Origin: CAMDHY01 sp046156265
GTDB taxonomy: Bacteria > Pseudomonadota > Alphaproteobacteria > Rhizobiales > Segnochrobactraceae
Length of the DNA stretch: 64,000 nucleotides
Assembly: GCF_046156265.1 (NCBI RefSeq)
Contig: NZ_JAWDIR010000043.1
Coordinates: 248,001-312,000, forward strand
Direction: 5' to 3'
Under the pieces are notes generated by a model, which was not told the origin of the DNA, searched no databases, and was given only the letters and a program-made list of their open reading frames with translations. Every line of letters begins with the position of its first letter. Positions within the stretch are counted from its first letter, which is position 1. The translations under genes were made by a program, and so were the position numbers. This document shows, piece by piece, positions 33,303-42,435 of this stretch.

Positions 33303-35653
33303 GACGAGCCGTGTGGCCGCAACAGGTTGTCGGCAAAGGCCGGCTCGATATGGGGCAGGGTGAGTTCCGGCTCGCGGCCGAGCAGCAGTGCGAGGACGCG
33401 GGGCGGGGTCAGCGGCAGTTCCTGCACGCGCCGACCCGTGGCTTTCGTCACCGCACAGGCGACCGTCGCGCCGACGTTGAGGATCGGCACCTCGCCCGCG
33501 CCCTTGATGCCGAGCGGCCCGAGCGAGGGCGCGCCCTCGTAAAGATCGACCTCGACCGGCACCACGTCGCCGGCGAGAGGGACGCGGTAGGTCTCGAAGC
33601 CGCACTGGCGGATGCGGCCTAGATCGTCGACGGTCACCTCCTCGTGCAGCGCATAGCCGAGCCCCTGCACCACGCCACCCTGAATCTGGCCGCCGATGGC
33701 GCTTCGGTTTAGCGCGCGACCGACGTCCTGCACCACGCGGTAGCTCAGCACCTCGACGTGGCCGGTGTCGCGGTCGACCGCCACCTCGCAGTCGTGGACG
33801 GCGAAGACGGGGATATCGATCGCGTCGATGAAGTGACCGGCGACGCAGCCCGGCAGGGGCGGGACGCCCGTGCGCGTGGCGGCGCCGGTGCCGCCGATGG
33901 GTCCGAGTGCGGCCTGGGCCCGCGCTGCCACCTCGGCGATCGTGAAGCCCTTGCCATTGGGGCCGGCGATCTCGATCCGTCCGTTCGCCATCACGAGATC
34001 GTCGGGGGTGGCCTCCAGCAACCCGGCCGCGAAGGCCAGCAGCTTGGTGCGCACGTCCTGCGCCGCCGCGAGGCTGGCGGCGCCGAGCGAGGTGGTCTGC
34101 CGCCCGCCCCCGACGCCGACGTCGTAGCCGGCGGCATCCGTGTCGGCCTGGCGCACGATGACGTCCTCGGGGCGGATGCCGAGGGTCGCGGCGACGATCT
34201 GCGGCAGGCCCTGCATCATCGAGCCGGAGCCGATCTCGACGCCGGAGGTGACGAGGGTGGCACTGCCGTCGGCGTTCATATTCACCGTCGCAGCCGACGG
34301 TCCCGTGAACACGAACCAGGTGCCCACCGTCGTCGCCCGACCGTAGAGGCGCCCGTCGTCGACCTTCTGCGGCGTCGCTCTGGCGCGCAGCGCCTCCATG
34401 CGTTCGAGCATGGGGCCCAGCACGTCGCCCTCGAACACCTGACCGGTGGCGCCGAGGTCGCCGTCGCCAAGGACGGCGCGCCGGCGAAAGGCTAGCGCGT
34501 CCATGCCGATCGCGGCGGCAATCTCGTCGGTGTGACGCTCGAGCGCGAAGGTGTTGTAGACGCCGTTGCAGGCCCGGAAGGCGCCGTTGGGTGCGGTATT
34601 GGTGTAGACGGCGCGCGTGGCGAGGCGGACAGCGCCGAGCTTGTAGTTTCCGCCGAGCGTGTGGGCGGTCATGGTTGTGAGGAAGATCTGCTCGCCGCCG
34701 TGGGCGCCGCAATCCATCAGCACGACGGCCTCGCGACCGGCGATCTCGCCGTCGCGGGTGACCGCCGAGCGGATCAGGATCTCCGCGTTCTCGCGGAACA
34801 GGCACGTGAGCATCTCCTCCTCGCGCGAGTTGACGAGGCGCACCGACCGGCCGCTCTTTTTCGCCAGCAATGCGGCGAAGGGTTCAATGGCGATGTCGAA
34901 CTTGAGGCCGAAGGCACCGCCGACCGGAGGCACCGTCACGCGCACCTGCGAGGCGGGCACGCCGAGGAAGCGCGCGGTGGCGTTGCGGATCGTCCACGGG
35001 ACCTGGGTGGAGGTCTCGATGTGGAACCGGTCCTCCTCGTAGCGCGCCACCACCGCCCGCGGCTCGAACGCCATGTGGTTCTGCCGGCCGACGCGAAAGG
35101 TGCTCTCGACGATCGTGACGTCCGGTCTGGCGAAGGCGGCGTCGACGTCGCCGCGCACGACGGTCGCCTCCCAGGCGACGTTGCCGGCGCGGGCGCCGCC
35201 GACCGGCAGCACCTCGTAGTCCTGCCACTCCGGATGCACGAGGGGCGCGCCCGGGGCGAGGGCGTCGGCCATGGTGACGACGGCCGGCAGCGGCTCGATC
35301 ACCACCTCGATCGCCGAAAGCGCCGCCTGCGCCTGTTCCGGCGTGTCGGCGGCGACGGCGGCGAGCGGTTCGCCGACATAGCGCACCTGCCCGTCGGCGA
35401 AGAGCGAATGATCGGAGACGCCGATGCCGAAGCGCCCCGGCGCATCGGCTGCGGTGGCGACGGCGCGCACGCCCGGCAGCGCGGCGGCCTTCGACGTGTC
35501 GACACTCACGAGACGCCCCGACGCGACCTCGGCGCGCAGGACGGCGGCGTGCAGCATGCCGGGGGCGCCGCGATCGATGGTGTAGCGGGTGCGCCCGGTC
35601 AGCTTGTCGCGGGCGTCACGGCGGCGGAATTCCATCACGGCATCGACGGTCAT
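33296..35653 (-). CDS. Molybdenum hydroxylase (xanthine dehydrogenase family), molybdopterin-binding subunit, 785 aa
   Basis: The chain begins VMEFRRRDARDKLTGRTRYTIDR and contains blocks typical of the large subunit: HAAVLRAEVASGRLVSVD, YVGEPLAAVAADTPEQAQAA, VGGAFGLKFDIAIEPFAALLA, GAFRACNGVYNTFALERHTDEIA and, near the C-terminus, IKGAGEVPILNVGATVACAV with the active-site Glu. The substrate is not defined. The CO-dehydrogenase active-loop Cys motif is not seen, so CO oxidation is unlikely. It overlaps the 2Fe-2S subunit gene by 4 nt (ATGA) in the usual FAD / iron-sulfur / Mo order. It catalyses hydroxylation of a heterocycle or aldehyde in a three-subunit complex. Confidence 0.9.
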   Translation of the reverse strand: MTVDAVMEFRRRDARDKLTGRTRYTIDRGAPGMLHAAVLRAEVASGRLVSVDTSKAAALPGVRAVATAADAPGRFGIGVSDHSLFADGQVRYVGEPLAAVAADTPEQAQAALSAIEVVIEPLPAVVTMADALAPGAPLVHPEWQDYEVLPVGGARAGNVAWEATVVRGDVDAAFARPDVTIVESTFRVGRQNHMAFEPRAVVARYEEDRFHIETSTQVPWTIRNATARFLGVPASQVRVTVPPVGGAFGLKFDIAIEPFAALLAKKSGRSVRLVNSREEEMLTCLFRENAEILIRSAVTRDGEIAGREAVVLMDCGAHGGEQIFLTTMTAHTLGGNYKLGAVRLATRAVYTNTAPNGAFRACNGVYNTFALERHTDEIAAAIGMDALAFRRRAVLGDGDLGATGQVFEGDVLGPMLERMEALRARATPQKVDDGRLYGRATTVGTWFVFTGPSAATVNMNADGSATLVTSGVEIGSGSMMQGLPQIVAATLGIRPEDVIVRQADTDAAGYDVGVGGGRQTTSLGAASLAAAQDVRTKLLAFAAGLLEATPDDLVMANGRIEIAGPNGKGFTIAEVAARAQAALGPIGGTGAATRTGVPPLPGCVAGHFIDAIDIPVFAVHDCEVAVDRDTGHVEVLSYRVVQDVGRALNRSAIGGQIQGGVVQGLGYALHEEVTVDDLGRIRQCGFETYRVPLAGDVVPVEVDLYEGAPSLGPLGIKGAGEVPILNVGATVACAVTKATGRRVQELPLTPPRVLALLLGREPELTLPHIEPAFADNLLRPHGSSE

Positions 35654-36123
35654 CGGCGCACCTCCGCGCGGGCGGCGGCAACGGCGAGTGCTGCCTCGAC
35701 GATGCGCTCGTAGCCGGTGCAGCGGCAGATATTGCCGGTGAGCGCTGCCCGGACCTCGTCCCGGCTCGGCCGCGGCGTGTGCGCGAGGAAGTGGCTGAGC
35801 GCCATCACCATGCCGGGAAAGCACATGCCGCACTGCACGGCGTCGCCTTGCTCGAGGCGTGACTGGATGTCGGTGAGGCCGCCGCCGGACGAGATTCCTT
35901 CGATCGTGACGACATCGCAGCCGCCGACTAGGCCGACGGGGGTGAGGCAGGACACGGTCGGCTCGCCATCCACCAGCACGGTGCAGGCGCCGCAGAACCC
36001 CTCGCGGCACACCGGCTTCGCACCGGTGAGGTGGAACTCGTCCCGCAGCACGTCGATGAGCGGGGTCAGCGGGTCACGGGCAGATCGCCTCGCCTCGCCG
36101 TTCACTGTCATGTCGGTCGGCAT
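35650..36123 (-). CDS. Molybdenum hydroxylase 2Fe-2S subunit, 157 aa
   Basis: Two [2Fe-2S] clusters are encoded: the plant-ferredoxin type (CREGFCGACTVLVDGEPTVSC) and the C-terminal helical type (CGMCFPGMVMALS and NICRCTGYERIV). Length is normal. The start is one of two adjacent ATGs (36126 or 36123); the second gives a better distance to GAGGG. It overlaps the Mo subunit gene and lies about 14 bp downstream of the FAD subunit gene. It carries electrons from the molybdenum centre to the FAD subunit. Confidence 0.92.
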   Translation of the reverse strand: MPTDMTVNGEARRSARDPLTPLIDVLRDEFHLTGAKPVCREGFCGACTVLVDGEPTVSCLTPVGLVGGCDVVTIEGISSGGGLTDIQSRLEQGDAVQCGMCFPGMVMALSHFLAHTPRPSRDEVRAALTGNICRCTGYERIVEAALAVAAARAEVRR

Positions 36124-36137
36124 CATGACCCTCGTGA

Positions 36138-36989
36138 TCAAAGAAGCGCTGCGACGGCGCGCCGGGCCAGGGCCGGCAGCACGGCGACGCGGTACCAGCC
36201 CGGCGCGTCGATGCCGTCGCGCCCGTTGAAGTCCTCGGCGAGATCGGCTGCGGCTCGCTCGGCCGACCTGGCGTCGAGCGGGGCGCCCGTGAGCGCGGCC
36301 TCGAGCGCAGGCCAAAGACGGGCGACGGGCTCGACCGATCCGACGGCGACGCGCACCCGGGCGACGTGGCCGGATCCGTCCCGCGTCACCGCTATGCTCA
36401 GGATTGCGACCGGATAGTCCCCTGCCTTGCGCAGCGGCAGACGGGCGTGGGCGCTCCGGGCCGCCGAGCGCGGAACCCTGATCTGCGTCAGCAGCCGCCC
36501 CGGTTCCAGCGTGTCGCGTGCCGCGAGGAATGCCTCCAGCGTCAGGCGCTGCACCCCCGCCCGCGAGGCGATGTCGACCTCCGCTTCCAGGCACAGCAGC
36601 GCTGGGACGAGATCGGCGGCCGCAAAGCCGGCGGTGCTGAGGTTTCCGCCCACCGTGGCGGCCCGGCGCACGGCCGGGTTGGCGGATCGGCCGGCCGCCG
36701 TCGCGAGCCCCTGCAGGTCCGGGACGTCGCGGAGGGCCTCGGCGAGGCGTGCATGGGTGACGCCGGCGCCGATGACGACGTGATCGTCATGCACCTCGAC
36801 CCGGCCGAGTTCCGCAACGCGACCGAGACCGACATAGGCCGGGCTCATGGCCTCGTGGCGAAGCGGCGCACGCATGATCCAGGTGCCGCCGGCGAGGGGC
36901 GCCCCGCCAGCGCCGCGCTCGGCCAGCGCATCGAGGGCGTGCGCCAGGGAGGGAGCGACGTAGAGGGAGGGATGGGAGGATGGCGTCAT
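36138..36989 (-). CDS. Molybdenum hydroxylase FAD-binding subunit, 283 aa
   Basis: The CutM-like subunit has the two FAD-binding motifs PLAGGTWIMRAPL (PLAGGTDLM type) and ATVGGNLSTAGFAAADLVPAL. The C-terminal CO_deh_flav domain is seen in RLPLRKAGDYPVAILSIAV. Start at 36989 is preceded by AGAGGA at good distance. It is first in the three-gene operon (FAD, iron-sulfur, Mo). No cofactor-maturation gene (XdhC-like) is present in the window. Confidence 0.9.
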   Translation of the reverse strand: MTPSSHPSLYVAPSLAHALDALAERGAGGAPLAGGTWIMRAPLRHEAMSPAYVGLGRVAELGRVEVHDDHVVIGAGVTHARLAEALRDVPDLQGLATAAGRSANPAVRRAATVGGNLSTAGFAAADLVPALLCLEAEVDIASRAGVQRLTLEAFLAARDTLEPGRLLTQIRVPRSAARSAHARLPLRKAGDYPVAILSIAVTRDGSGHVARVRVAVGSVEPVARLWPALEAALTGAPLDARSAERAAADLAEDFNGRDGIDAPGWYRVAVLPALARRAVAALL

Positions 36990-37354
36990 CCAAATTCCTC
37001 TGTCGGTCACCACGCGTGCGTCGGGCGAGCTTGCGGGGCGCACAAAAAGTCCCGTTCCCCAATCGGTCGGATCGCGGGTTCGGCGCACACGATCTCGCGG
37101 CATGTCCGAAGGGTCGGTGTGGCAGAGGGATTAAAGCCCGCTTCGCCGCAATCCCTCTTGGCGGAGAGCGCAGCGAGTTTTGTGCCAGAGAGCGAAGCGA
37201 GAGGATTCCCGGGAGTGGACGGGGGGCGCCGCAGCGGGCTTGCTGGGCTACCGACGCGTCATCAGCGCCCAGCGCCACACGCGGCGCTGCGGCAGTGCCT
37301 GAGCGAGCCGCGCTCGCCGGACGGCCGATTGGTTGCTGACGGTCTTTGGGGAAT
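36990..37354. other. 365-bp intergenic region without recognised gene
   Basis: It holds the hydroxylase operon promoter side and the region downstream of tRNA-Glu (on the minus strand). I see imperfect repeats such as AGAGCGCAGCGAG and AGAGCGAAGCGAG near 37165 and 37190, but no convincing reading frame, RNA gene or operator. Confidence 0.5.
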
Positions 37355-37429
37355 TGGCGCGCCCTAGGGGAATCGAACCCCTCTCTCCACCGTGAAAGGG
37401 TGGCGTCCTAACCGATAGACGAAGGGCGC
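37355..37429 (-). tRNA. tRNA-Glu (anticodon UUC)
   Basis: Read on the minus strand it starts GCGCCCTTCGTC, has the anticodon arm ACCCTTTCACGGT with TTC in the loop, the T arm GGGGTTCGATTCCCC and an encoded CCA after discriminator G. Acceptor GCGCCCT pairs with AGGGCGC. Confidence 0.95.
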
Positions 37430-37593
37430 GGCCGGCCGGCGGGCTCCGCAAAGAACCTGCCGGCGCGGTCTTATAGAAGCGGCGGCGCGCGTCGGCAAGG
37501 CGAAGCGGGTGCGTTAGGACGTCTTGCGGTGACCGACGATCAAGAGCCCGTTCTTGCGGGCCTGCAGGGCAGTGGGCCCCATCGCCCCCGCCC

Positions 37594-38040
37594 TCACCAG
37601 TGGCCGGTGTTCGGCATCGACAGCCACGGCTCGGCCGGGGCCTTCGCCTCGCCCTTCTGCAGGAGCTCGACCGACTGGCGGTCGGGCGAGCGGACGAAGG
37701 CCATCCGGCCGTCGCGCGGCGGGCGGTTGATCGTCACGCCGGCCGCCTGCAGACGGGCGCAGGTCTCGTAGATGTCGTCTACCTCGAAGGCGAGGTGGCC
37801 GAAGAAGCGGGCCTCGCCATAGTCCTCCTCGCTGCCCCAGTTGTAGGTGAGCTCGACCAGCGGCGCCCGTTCGGCCGCGGCCCCGCGGGCCTCGTCGTCG
37901 GGGGCGGCGAGGAAGACGAGGGTGAACTTGCCGGCTTCCGACGAATGGCGGCGCACCTCCTTCATGCCGAGCTTGGTGCAGTAGAAGTCGAGGGCTGCGT
38001 CGAGGTCGCGCACGCGCAGCATGGTGTGCAGGTACTTCAT
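37594..38040 (-). CDS. gloA: Glyoxalase I-like lactoylglutathione lyase, 148 aa
   Basis: A two-module glyoxalase fold: MKYLHTMLRVRDLDAALDFYCTKLGM begins the first module (His5 as metal ligand) and PLVELTYNWGSEEDYG holds the Glu. The second module has FGHLAFEVDDIYETCARLQAAG and ends with QSVELLQKG. GloA isomerises the hemithioacetal of methylglyoxal and glutathione. The length (148) is slightly above the E. coli protein (135) with a C-terminal tail AEPWLSMPNTGHW. It reads away from the small membrane protein gene upstream on the same strand. Confidence 0.87.
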   Translation of the reverse strand: MKYLHTMLRVRDLDAALDFYCTKLGMKEVRRHSSEAGKFTLVFLAAPDDEARGAAAERAPLVELTYNWGSEEDYGEARFFGHLAFEVDDIYETCARLQAAGVTINRPPRDGRMAFVRSPDRQSVELLQKGEAKAPAEPWLSMPNTGHW

Positions 38041-38178
38041 GTCGATCTCCCGTTCACCCGCGGCGCCTCGGCGCGCGGGCCATTCGGCGGGGAGGTCAGC
38101 ACGGAACCCGGATACCGGCAAGACGCGGCGGCGGACGGAGCGGCACCGGTGCGAGGCAGCGCCACCTGTCGTCCCGCC

Positions 38179-38409
38179 TCAGCGGCCGGCGCGTCGGATG
38201 AGCGCAGCGCCGAAACAGGCGGCGAGCGTGATCGAAGCCGCGGCGAGGCCGACGCAGATGACGCCGGCCGGCGTGATGCGTGCCGTCGCCCGCATGGAGA
38301 CACGCTCCCCGAGCCGCAGCTCGTAGCTTGCGCGCATCTCCTCGGGGTGCGTCGCCGGGTCCGCTAGCGTCTCCAGGGGCGCTCCTGTCGTCGCAACATT
38401 CGTCCCCAT
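38179..38409 (-). CDS. Small single-TM protein of unknown function, 76 aa
   Basis: A short frame with a good ribosome site (GAGGA 7 nt before ATG 38409). The first 40 residues are polar (MGTNVATTGAPLETLADPAT...), the middle is basic and residues about 48-70 form one hydrophobic helix (AGVICVGLAAASITLAACFG) ending in IRRAGR. No family is recognised. It lies 138 bp upstream of gloA on the same strand. Confidence 0.5.
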   Translation of the reverse strand: MGTNVATTGAPLETLADPATHPEEMRASYELRLGERVSMRATARITPAGVICVGLAAASITLAACFGAALIRRAGR

Positions 38410-38601
38410 CGGTTGTTCCTCGCTGGCCTGCGCCGCCGCGCGTGACGTCGAGGGTCAGTGTGGCCGATGGGGAAGGAGGCAGCCAGTCCCCCGCGCCCGG
38501 CGGATCGGCCAATCAGACGGCGGGCACCGTGCCGCACCGGCTTGCCGCCGGCGCCGTTGTCGGAAACGATGCATCCGGCGGGGACGATCGGGAGCGACGG
38601 G

Positions 38602-39366
38602 ATGCGGGTCTTCGAGGAGGTGGATGCGGCGCGGACGCGGCTCGGGGAGATGATCGCCGAGGCGAGCCGGATCGTCGTCTTCACCGGCGCCGGCATCTCG
38701 ACCGAATCCGGCATCCCTGATTTCCGCAGCCCCGGCGGCATCTGGTCGAAGATGAAGCCGATCATGTTCGACGAGTTCATGGCCTCGGAGGAGACGCGGC
38801 TCGAGGACTGGCGGCGGCGCTTCAAGATGGCGCGCGAGTTTACCGCCGTGGCGCCGAATGCCGGCCACCGGGCGATCGCGGCGCTGCTCGCCTCGGGGCG
38901 GGCGGGCGCGGTGATCACCCAGAACATCGACCGGCTGCACCAGCGCGCCGGCGCGCACGACGCGGCGGTGGTGGAACTGCACGGCAACGCCTTCGGCGCC
39001 GCCTGCCTCGAATGCGGGCTTGAGACGACCCTCGCCGCGGCCGAAAAGACCATCGCCGAGACGGGCCGGGCGCCGCGCTGCACGGCATGCGGCGGCATCG
39101 TCAAGTCGACCATCATCTCGTTCGGCCAGCCAATGCCGGCCGACGCCATGCGGCGGGCCCAGGCGGAGGCGCGCGACTGCGACCTCTTCCTGGCGATCGG
39201 CTCGTCGCTGGTCGTCTATCCCGCGGCGGGAATTCCCCTCGTCGCCAAGCAGGCGGGAGCCCGCTTCGCCATCCTCAACCGCGAGGCGACGGAACTCGAT
39301 CCGTTGGCCGACGCGGTGCTGCGGGGCGGCATCGGCGAGGTGCTCGGGCCGTTCGCGCTCGGATGA
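38602..39366 (+). CDS. cobB: NAD-dependent protein deacylase, Sir2 family, 254 aa
   Basis: All sirtuin motifs are present: VVFTGAGISTESGIPDFRSP (NAD site, residues 26-44), ITQNIDRLHQRAG, the catalytic H127 in VELHGNAF, and two Cys pairs (C135/C138 and C160/C163) for structural zinc. It removes acyl groups from lysines using NAD. Start at 38602 follows GGAG by 8 nt; an in-frame ATG at 38569 would add 11 residues. Its stop overlaps the start of the FAD oxidoreductase gene (ATGA). Confidence 0.92.
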   Translation: MRVFEEVDAARTRLGEMIAEASRIVVFTGAGISTESGIPDFRSPGGIWSKMKPIMFDEFMASEETRLEDWRRRFKMAREFTAVAPNAGHRAIAALLASGRAGAVITQNIDRLHQRAGAHDAAVVELHGNAFGAACLECGLETTLAAAEKTIAETGRAPRCTACGGIVKSTIISFGQPMPADAMRRAQAEARDCDLFLAIGSSLVVYPAAGIPLVAKQAGARFAILNREATELDPLADAVLRGGIGEVLGPFALG

Positions 39367-40616
39367 CGACGGTATCGAAGATCGACGCGGTCGTTCTCGG
39401 TGCCGGCATCGTCGGCGTCTGCGCCGCCCTTCACCTGCAGGCCCGCGGGCGATCGGTGTTGCTGGTCGACCGGCGTGGGCCGGGGGAGGAGACGAGCTTC
39501 GGCAATGCCGGGCTGATCGAGCGCGCCAGCATCGTTCCCTATGCCTTTCCGCGGACGGTGCGCGAGGTGCTGCGCTACGCCTCCAACCGCGCCTCGGCGG
39601 TGCGCTACGATCCACTGTTCCTGCCGCGCATCACGCCGTGGCTGTTCGCCTACTGGCGCCACTCGTCGCCGAGTAGGCTCGCCGAGGCGGCGAGCGCCAT
39701 GCTGCCGCTGATCGAGCGGTGCCTCGACGAGCATGATGTCCTCATCGCTGCCGCGGGAGCGGAGGACGTGGTGCGCCGGGACGGCTGGATCGAGGCGTTC
39801 CGGACGCCGGCGGCCTTCGACCGCGCCGTCGCAGCCACATCGGCGGCGGCTGCGCTGGGGCTGCGGTTCGAGATCCTGGACTCCCGCTCGCTGCACGAGC
39901 GCGAGCCGGGCCTGACGGGCGCCCTGCGTGGCGCCGTGCACTGGCTCGATCCGGTTGCCGTGCGCGATCCTCATGCGCTGACAATGCGTTATTTCGATCT
40001 CTTCATCTCGCGTGGCGGCAGCTTCCAGACGGGTGACGCACAGACGCTCGACCGCCAGGCGGCCGGCTGGTCGGTCACGACCTCGGCGGGGACCACCGAG
40101 GCCCGTGATGCGGTCGTGGCGCTCGGGGCGTGGTCCGGCAGGCTGGCCCAGCGCTTCGGCCATCGGGTGCCGCTGGCGGTGAAGCGCGGCTATCACATGC
40201 ACTACGCGGCCACGCCCGGTGCGGAGCTGACCCGGCCCATCCTCGACGACGAAGGGGGCTACGTGCTCGCGCCAATGACGCGCGGCATCCGGCTCACCAC
40301 CGGCGTCGAGATGGCGGCCGCCGATGCGCCCGCCTCGCCGCTGCCGCTGTCGCGCTGCGAGCCGCTCGCCCGTCAGATCCTGCCGCTCGGCGCGCGCCTC
40401 GACGCGACGCCCTGGATGGGACTGCGACCGGCGCTGCCGGACATGCGGCCGGTGATCGGGGCGAGCGGGCGCCAGCCGGGCCTCTGGTTCAGTTTCGGCC
40501 ACGCGCACCATGGGCTGACGCTGGCGGCGGTGAGCGGGCGGCTCCTCGCCGAACTCGTCACAGGGGAGGAGCCGGTCGTCGATTCCAATCCCTATGCCAT
40601 CGCCCGCTTCGGCTGA
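39363..40616 (+). CDS. FAD-dependent D-amino-acid dehydrogenase-like oxidoreductase (DadA/DAO family), 417 aa
   Basis: The dinucleotide-binding fold starts at AVVLGAGIVGVCAALHLQARG and is followed by ETSFGNAGLIERASIVPYAFP, which is diagnostic of DadA-type proteins. The C-terminal part has PLAVKRGYHMHYA, the FAD-contacting ATPWMGLRPALPDMRPVIG and LWFSFGHAHHGLTLA. It probably deaminates a D- or secondary amino acid to the keto acid. It overlaps the sirtuin gene by 4 nt, so both are translated together; the reason for this link is unclear. An alanine racemase is encoded elsewhere in the window (10770). Confidence 0.87.
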   Translation: MTTVSKIDAVVLGAGIVGVCAALHLQARGRSVLLVDRRGPGEETSFGNAGLIERASIVPYAFPRTVREVLRYASNRASAVRYDPLFLPRITPWLFAYWRHSSPSRLAEAASAMLPLIERCLDEHDVLIAAAGAEDVVRRDGWIEAFRTPAAFDRAVAATSAAAALGLRFEILDSRSLHEREPGLTGALRGAVHWLDPVAVRDPHALTMRYFDLFISRGGSFQTGDAQTLDRQAAGWSVTTSAGTTEARDAVVALGAWSGRLAQRFGHRVPLAVKRGYHMHYAATPGAELTRPILDDEGGYVLAPMTRGIRLTTGVEMAAADAPASPLPLSRCEPLARQILPLGARLDATPWMGLRPALPDMRPVIGASGRQPGLWFSFGHAHHGLTLAAVSGRLLAELVTGEEPVVDSNPYAIARFG

Positions 40617-40780
40617 CCGACCCGTCCTGCCGAGACCCGGCGTTAACGGCTTTGGACGCCGCCTCAAGATTTCCGGTGGCCTGAACCCTGACGAATGCTA
40701 TCGTGCACCATCACGCATGCCTGCGGGGGCTAGCGTTCGATGGGTGGGATCGTTCGACAGGCGGGGTTCGGGCGGTGAAT

Positions 40781-41470
40781 ATGGGGGCGAAATCCTCGGG
40801 CGTCGCACACGCCGAGGCGAACGGTCCGGACCCGATGCGGTCGGAGGGCCAGACGCCGTCCTTGCACGGCGGTTCCGCCGGCTTCGGCGGCTTGCACGAA
40901 CACGACGCTGCCGAGATGACGCCGCTCGACGGCGCGGGCGCTGATTCCGGCCTCGATGTGATCGAGATCGCCGGGGCGATCAAATGGTTCGACGTCTCCA
41001 AGGGATACGGGTTCATCGTTCCCGACGACGGACGTCAAGACGTCCTGCTGCACGTCACCTGCCTGCGCCGCGGCGGTTTCCAGACCGCCTATGAAGGCGC
41101 GCGGGTGGTGTGCGAGGTGCTGGACCGGCCGAAGGGCCTGCAGGCGCTGCGCATCCTGTCGATGGACGAGTCCACGGCACCACATCCGGCCCAACTTCCG
41201 CCGCAGCGGACGAATGTACAGGTCACGCCGACGAGCGGAATAGAACGGGTACGCGTCAAGTGGTTCAACCGGGTGAAGGGTTACGGGTTCCTGACCCGGG
41301 GCGAGGGCACGGAGGACATCTTCGTGCACATGGAGACGCTGCGCCGTTTCGGGATCACGGAACTGCGGCCGGGGCAGATCGTCCAGGTGCGCTTCGGCAA
41401 CGGGCCGAAGGGCCTGATGGCGGCGGAGATCCGCCCCGAGAGCGGCGGCCACATTCCGGCCTCGCACTGA
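40781..41470 (+). CDS. Double cold-shock-domain protein, 229 aa
   Basis: Two cold-shock domains are present: residues about 65-128 (IKWFDVSKGYGFIVPDDGRQDVLLHV) and about 155-222 (VKWFNRVKGYGFLTRGEGTEDIFVHM), each with the RNP1 and RNP2 aromatic motifs. They are joined by a Pro/Thr-rich linker, and a polar N-terminal tail precedes the first. This two-domain form is common in alphaproteobacteria and binds single-stranded RNA or DNA. The N-terminal start is uncertain between GTG/ATG at 40775/40781 and a farther upstream ATG. It lies 47 bp before the DUF192 gene, in the same direction. Confidence 0.88.
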   Translation: MGAKSSGVAHAEANGPDPMRSEGQTPSLHGGSAGFGGLHEHDAAEMTPLDGAGADSGLDVIEIAGAIKWFDVSKGYGFIVPDDGRQDVLLHVTCLRRGGFQTAYEGARVVCEVLDRPKGLQALRILSMDESTAPHPAQLPPQRTNVQVTPTSGIERVRVKWFNRVKGYGFLTRGEGTEDIFVHMETLRRFGITELRPGQIVQVRFGNGPKGLMAAEIRPESGGHIPASH

Positions 41471-41517
41471 ACCGTCGCGACCAGGATCGGCCTTTCACCG
41501 CCGGCTACGGCCGCAGG

Positions 41518-42066
41518 GTGACGCGGGCCACGGCCGCCTTCACCCTCCCGGTCTTGCTGGGACTGACGCTATCGCTGGCATTGCCGGCGTCGTCGAGCCT
41601 TGCTGGCACCGCTGCGGCGCTCGTTCAGGCGACGGAGGCGCGTCCGGCGCCGATCGCTCGCCTCGTGCAGGCTGATGCGGCCGAAGACCTCGTCGCCGTC
41701 ATCACGTCCGCGGGCGGCGAGCATCGCTTCACCATCGAGGTCGCTGACACGCCGGACGAGCGGGCGCAGGGCCTGATGTTCCGCGAGACGATGGCGGCCG
41801 ACGCCGGCATGCTGTTCGACTATGGCAGCGACCAGGACGGCGTCGCCTTCTGGATGAAGAACACGCCGCTGCCGCTCGACATGATCTTCATCCGCGAGGA
41901 CGGCACGATCACCCAGATCGCGGCGGACACCACGCCCTATTCGCTGGAGCCGGTCGCGTCGCGGGAGCCGGTCCGGTTCGTGCTGGAAGTCAACGCCGGC
42001 ACGGCGGCGAAGCTCGGGATCGTGCCGGGCGACCGCCTGCGACACCCGCGCGTCACTGGGCCCTGA
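41518..42066 (+). CDS. DUF192 secreted protein, 182 aa
   Basis: A GTG start gives a signal peptide (TRATAAFTLPVLLGLTLSLALPASSSLA). The mature part has the DUF192 core: ERAQGLMFRETMAADAGMLFDYG, then AFWMKNTPLPLDMIFI and LEVNAGTAAKLGIVPGDRL. The fold is a small beta barrel of unknown biochemical role that is exported. It lies directly downstream of the double cold-shock gene, an arrangement seen in related alphaproteobacteria, and may be co-transcribed. Confidence 0.85.
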   Translation: MTRATAAFTLPVLLGLTLSLALPASSSLAGTAAALVQATEARPAPIARLVQADAAEDLVAVITSAGGEHRFTIEVADTPDERAQGLMFRETMAADAGMLFDYGSDQDGVAFWMKNTPLPLDMIFIREDGTITQIAADTTPYSLEPVASREPVRFVLEVNAGTAAKLGIVPGDRLRHPRVTGP

Positions 42067-42227
42067 GGACCAGTTACCTCGCCTGACGGCACCGATTGCG
42101 CGCCGCCGAGCGGGCCCACGTCCGTCCGAAGCGCTCGGTCCGGCGATGGTGCCATGCGAGCGGCGCTGCGCGCGACCGCGCCGCTTGATCGGGGAGGGCG
42201 GAGGGGCTACGGAAGCAGACGACCGAT

Positions 42228-42304
42228 CGGGGCATAGCTCAGCCTGGTAGAGCACGCGCTTTGGGAGCGCGGGGTCGCAAGTTCGAATCTTGCTGCCCCG
42301 ACCA
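42228..42304 (+). tRNA. tRNA-Pro (anticodon UGG)
   Basis: CGGGGCATAGCTCAGCCTGG begins the gene. The anticodon arm GCGCTTTGGGAGCGC has TGG in the loop, the T arm is followed by TGCCCCG pairing with the acceptor, and ACCA ends the sequence. Confidence 0.96.
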
Positions 42305-42435
42305 GACCGCAGGGTCTGGCCGGGACCCGTGGGCACCGGAGAGGTGGAACCGGCGGGAACGGCGGTCGGTTGAGCGGTGGATCCGCCGTCGGGGCGTCGA
42401 GTGCCGACGCGGTCACGCGGATGAGGGGATCGACG

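Noticed and set aside
33296..35653. Aerobic CO dehydrogenase large subunit
   Set aside because: The family-specific active-loop cysteine motif is not visible, so a general molybdenum hydroxylase is the safer call.
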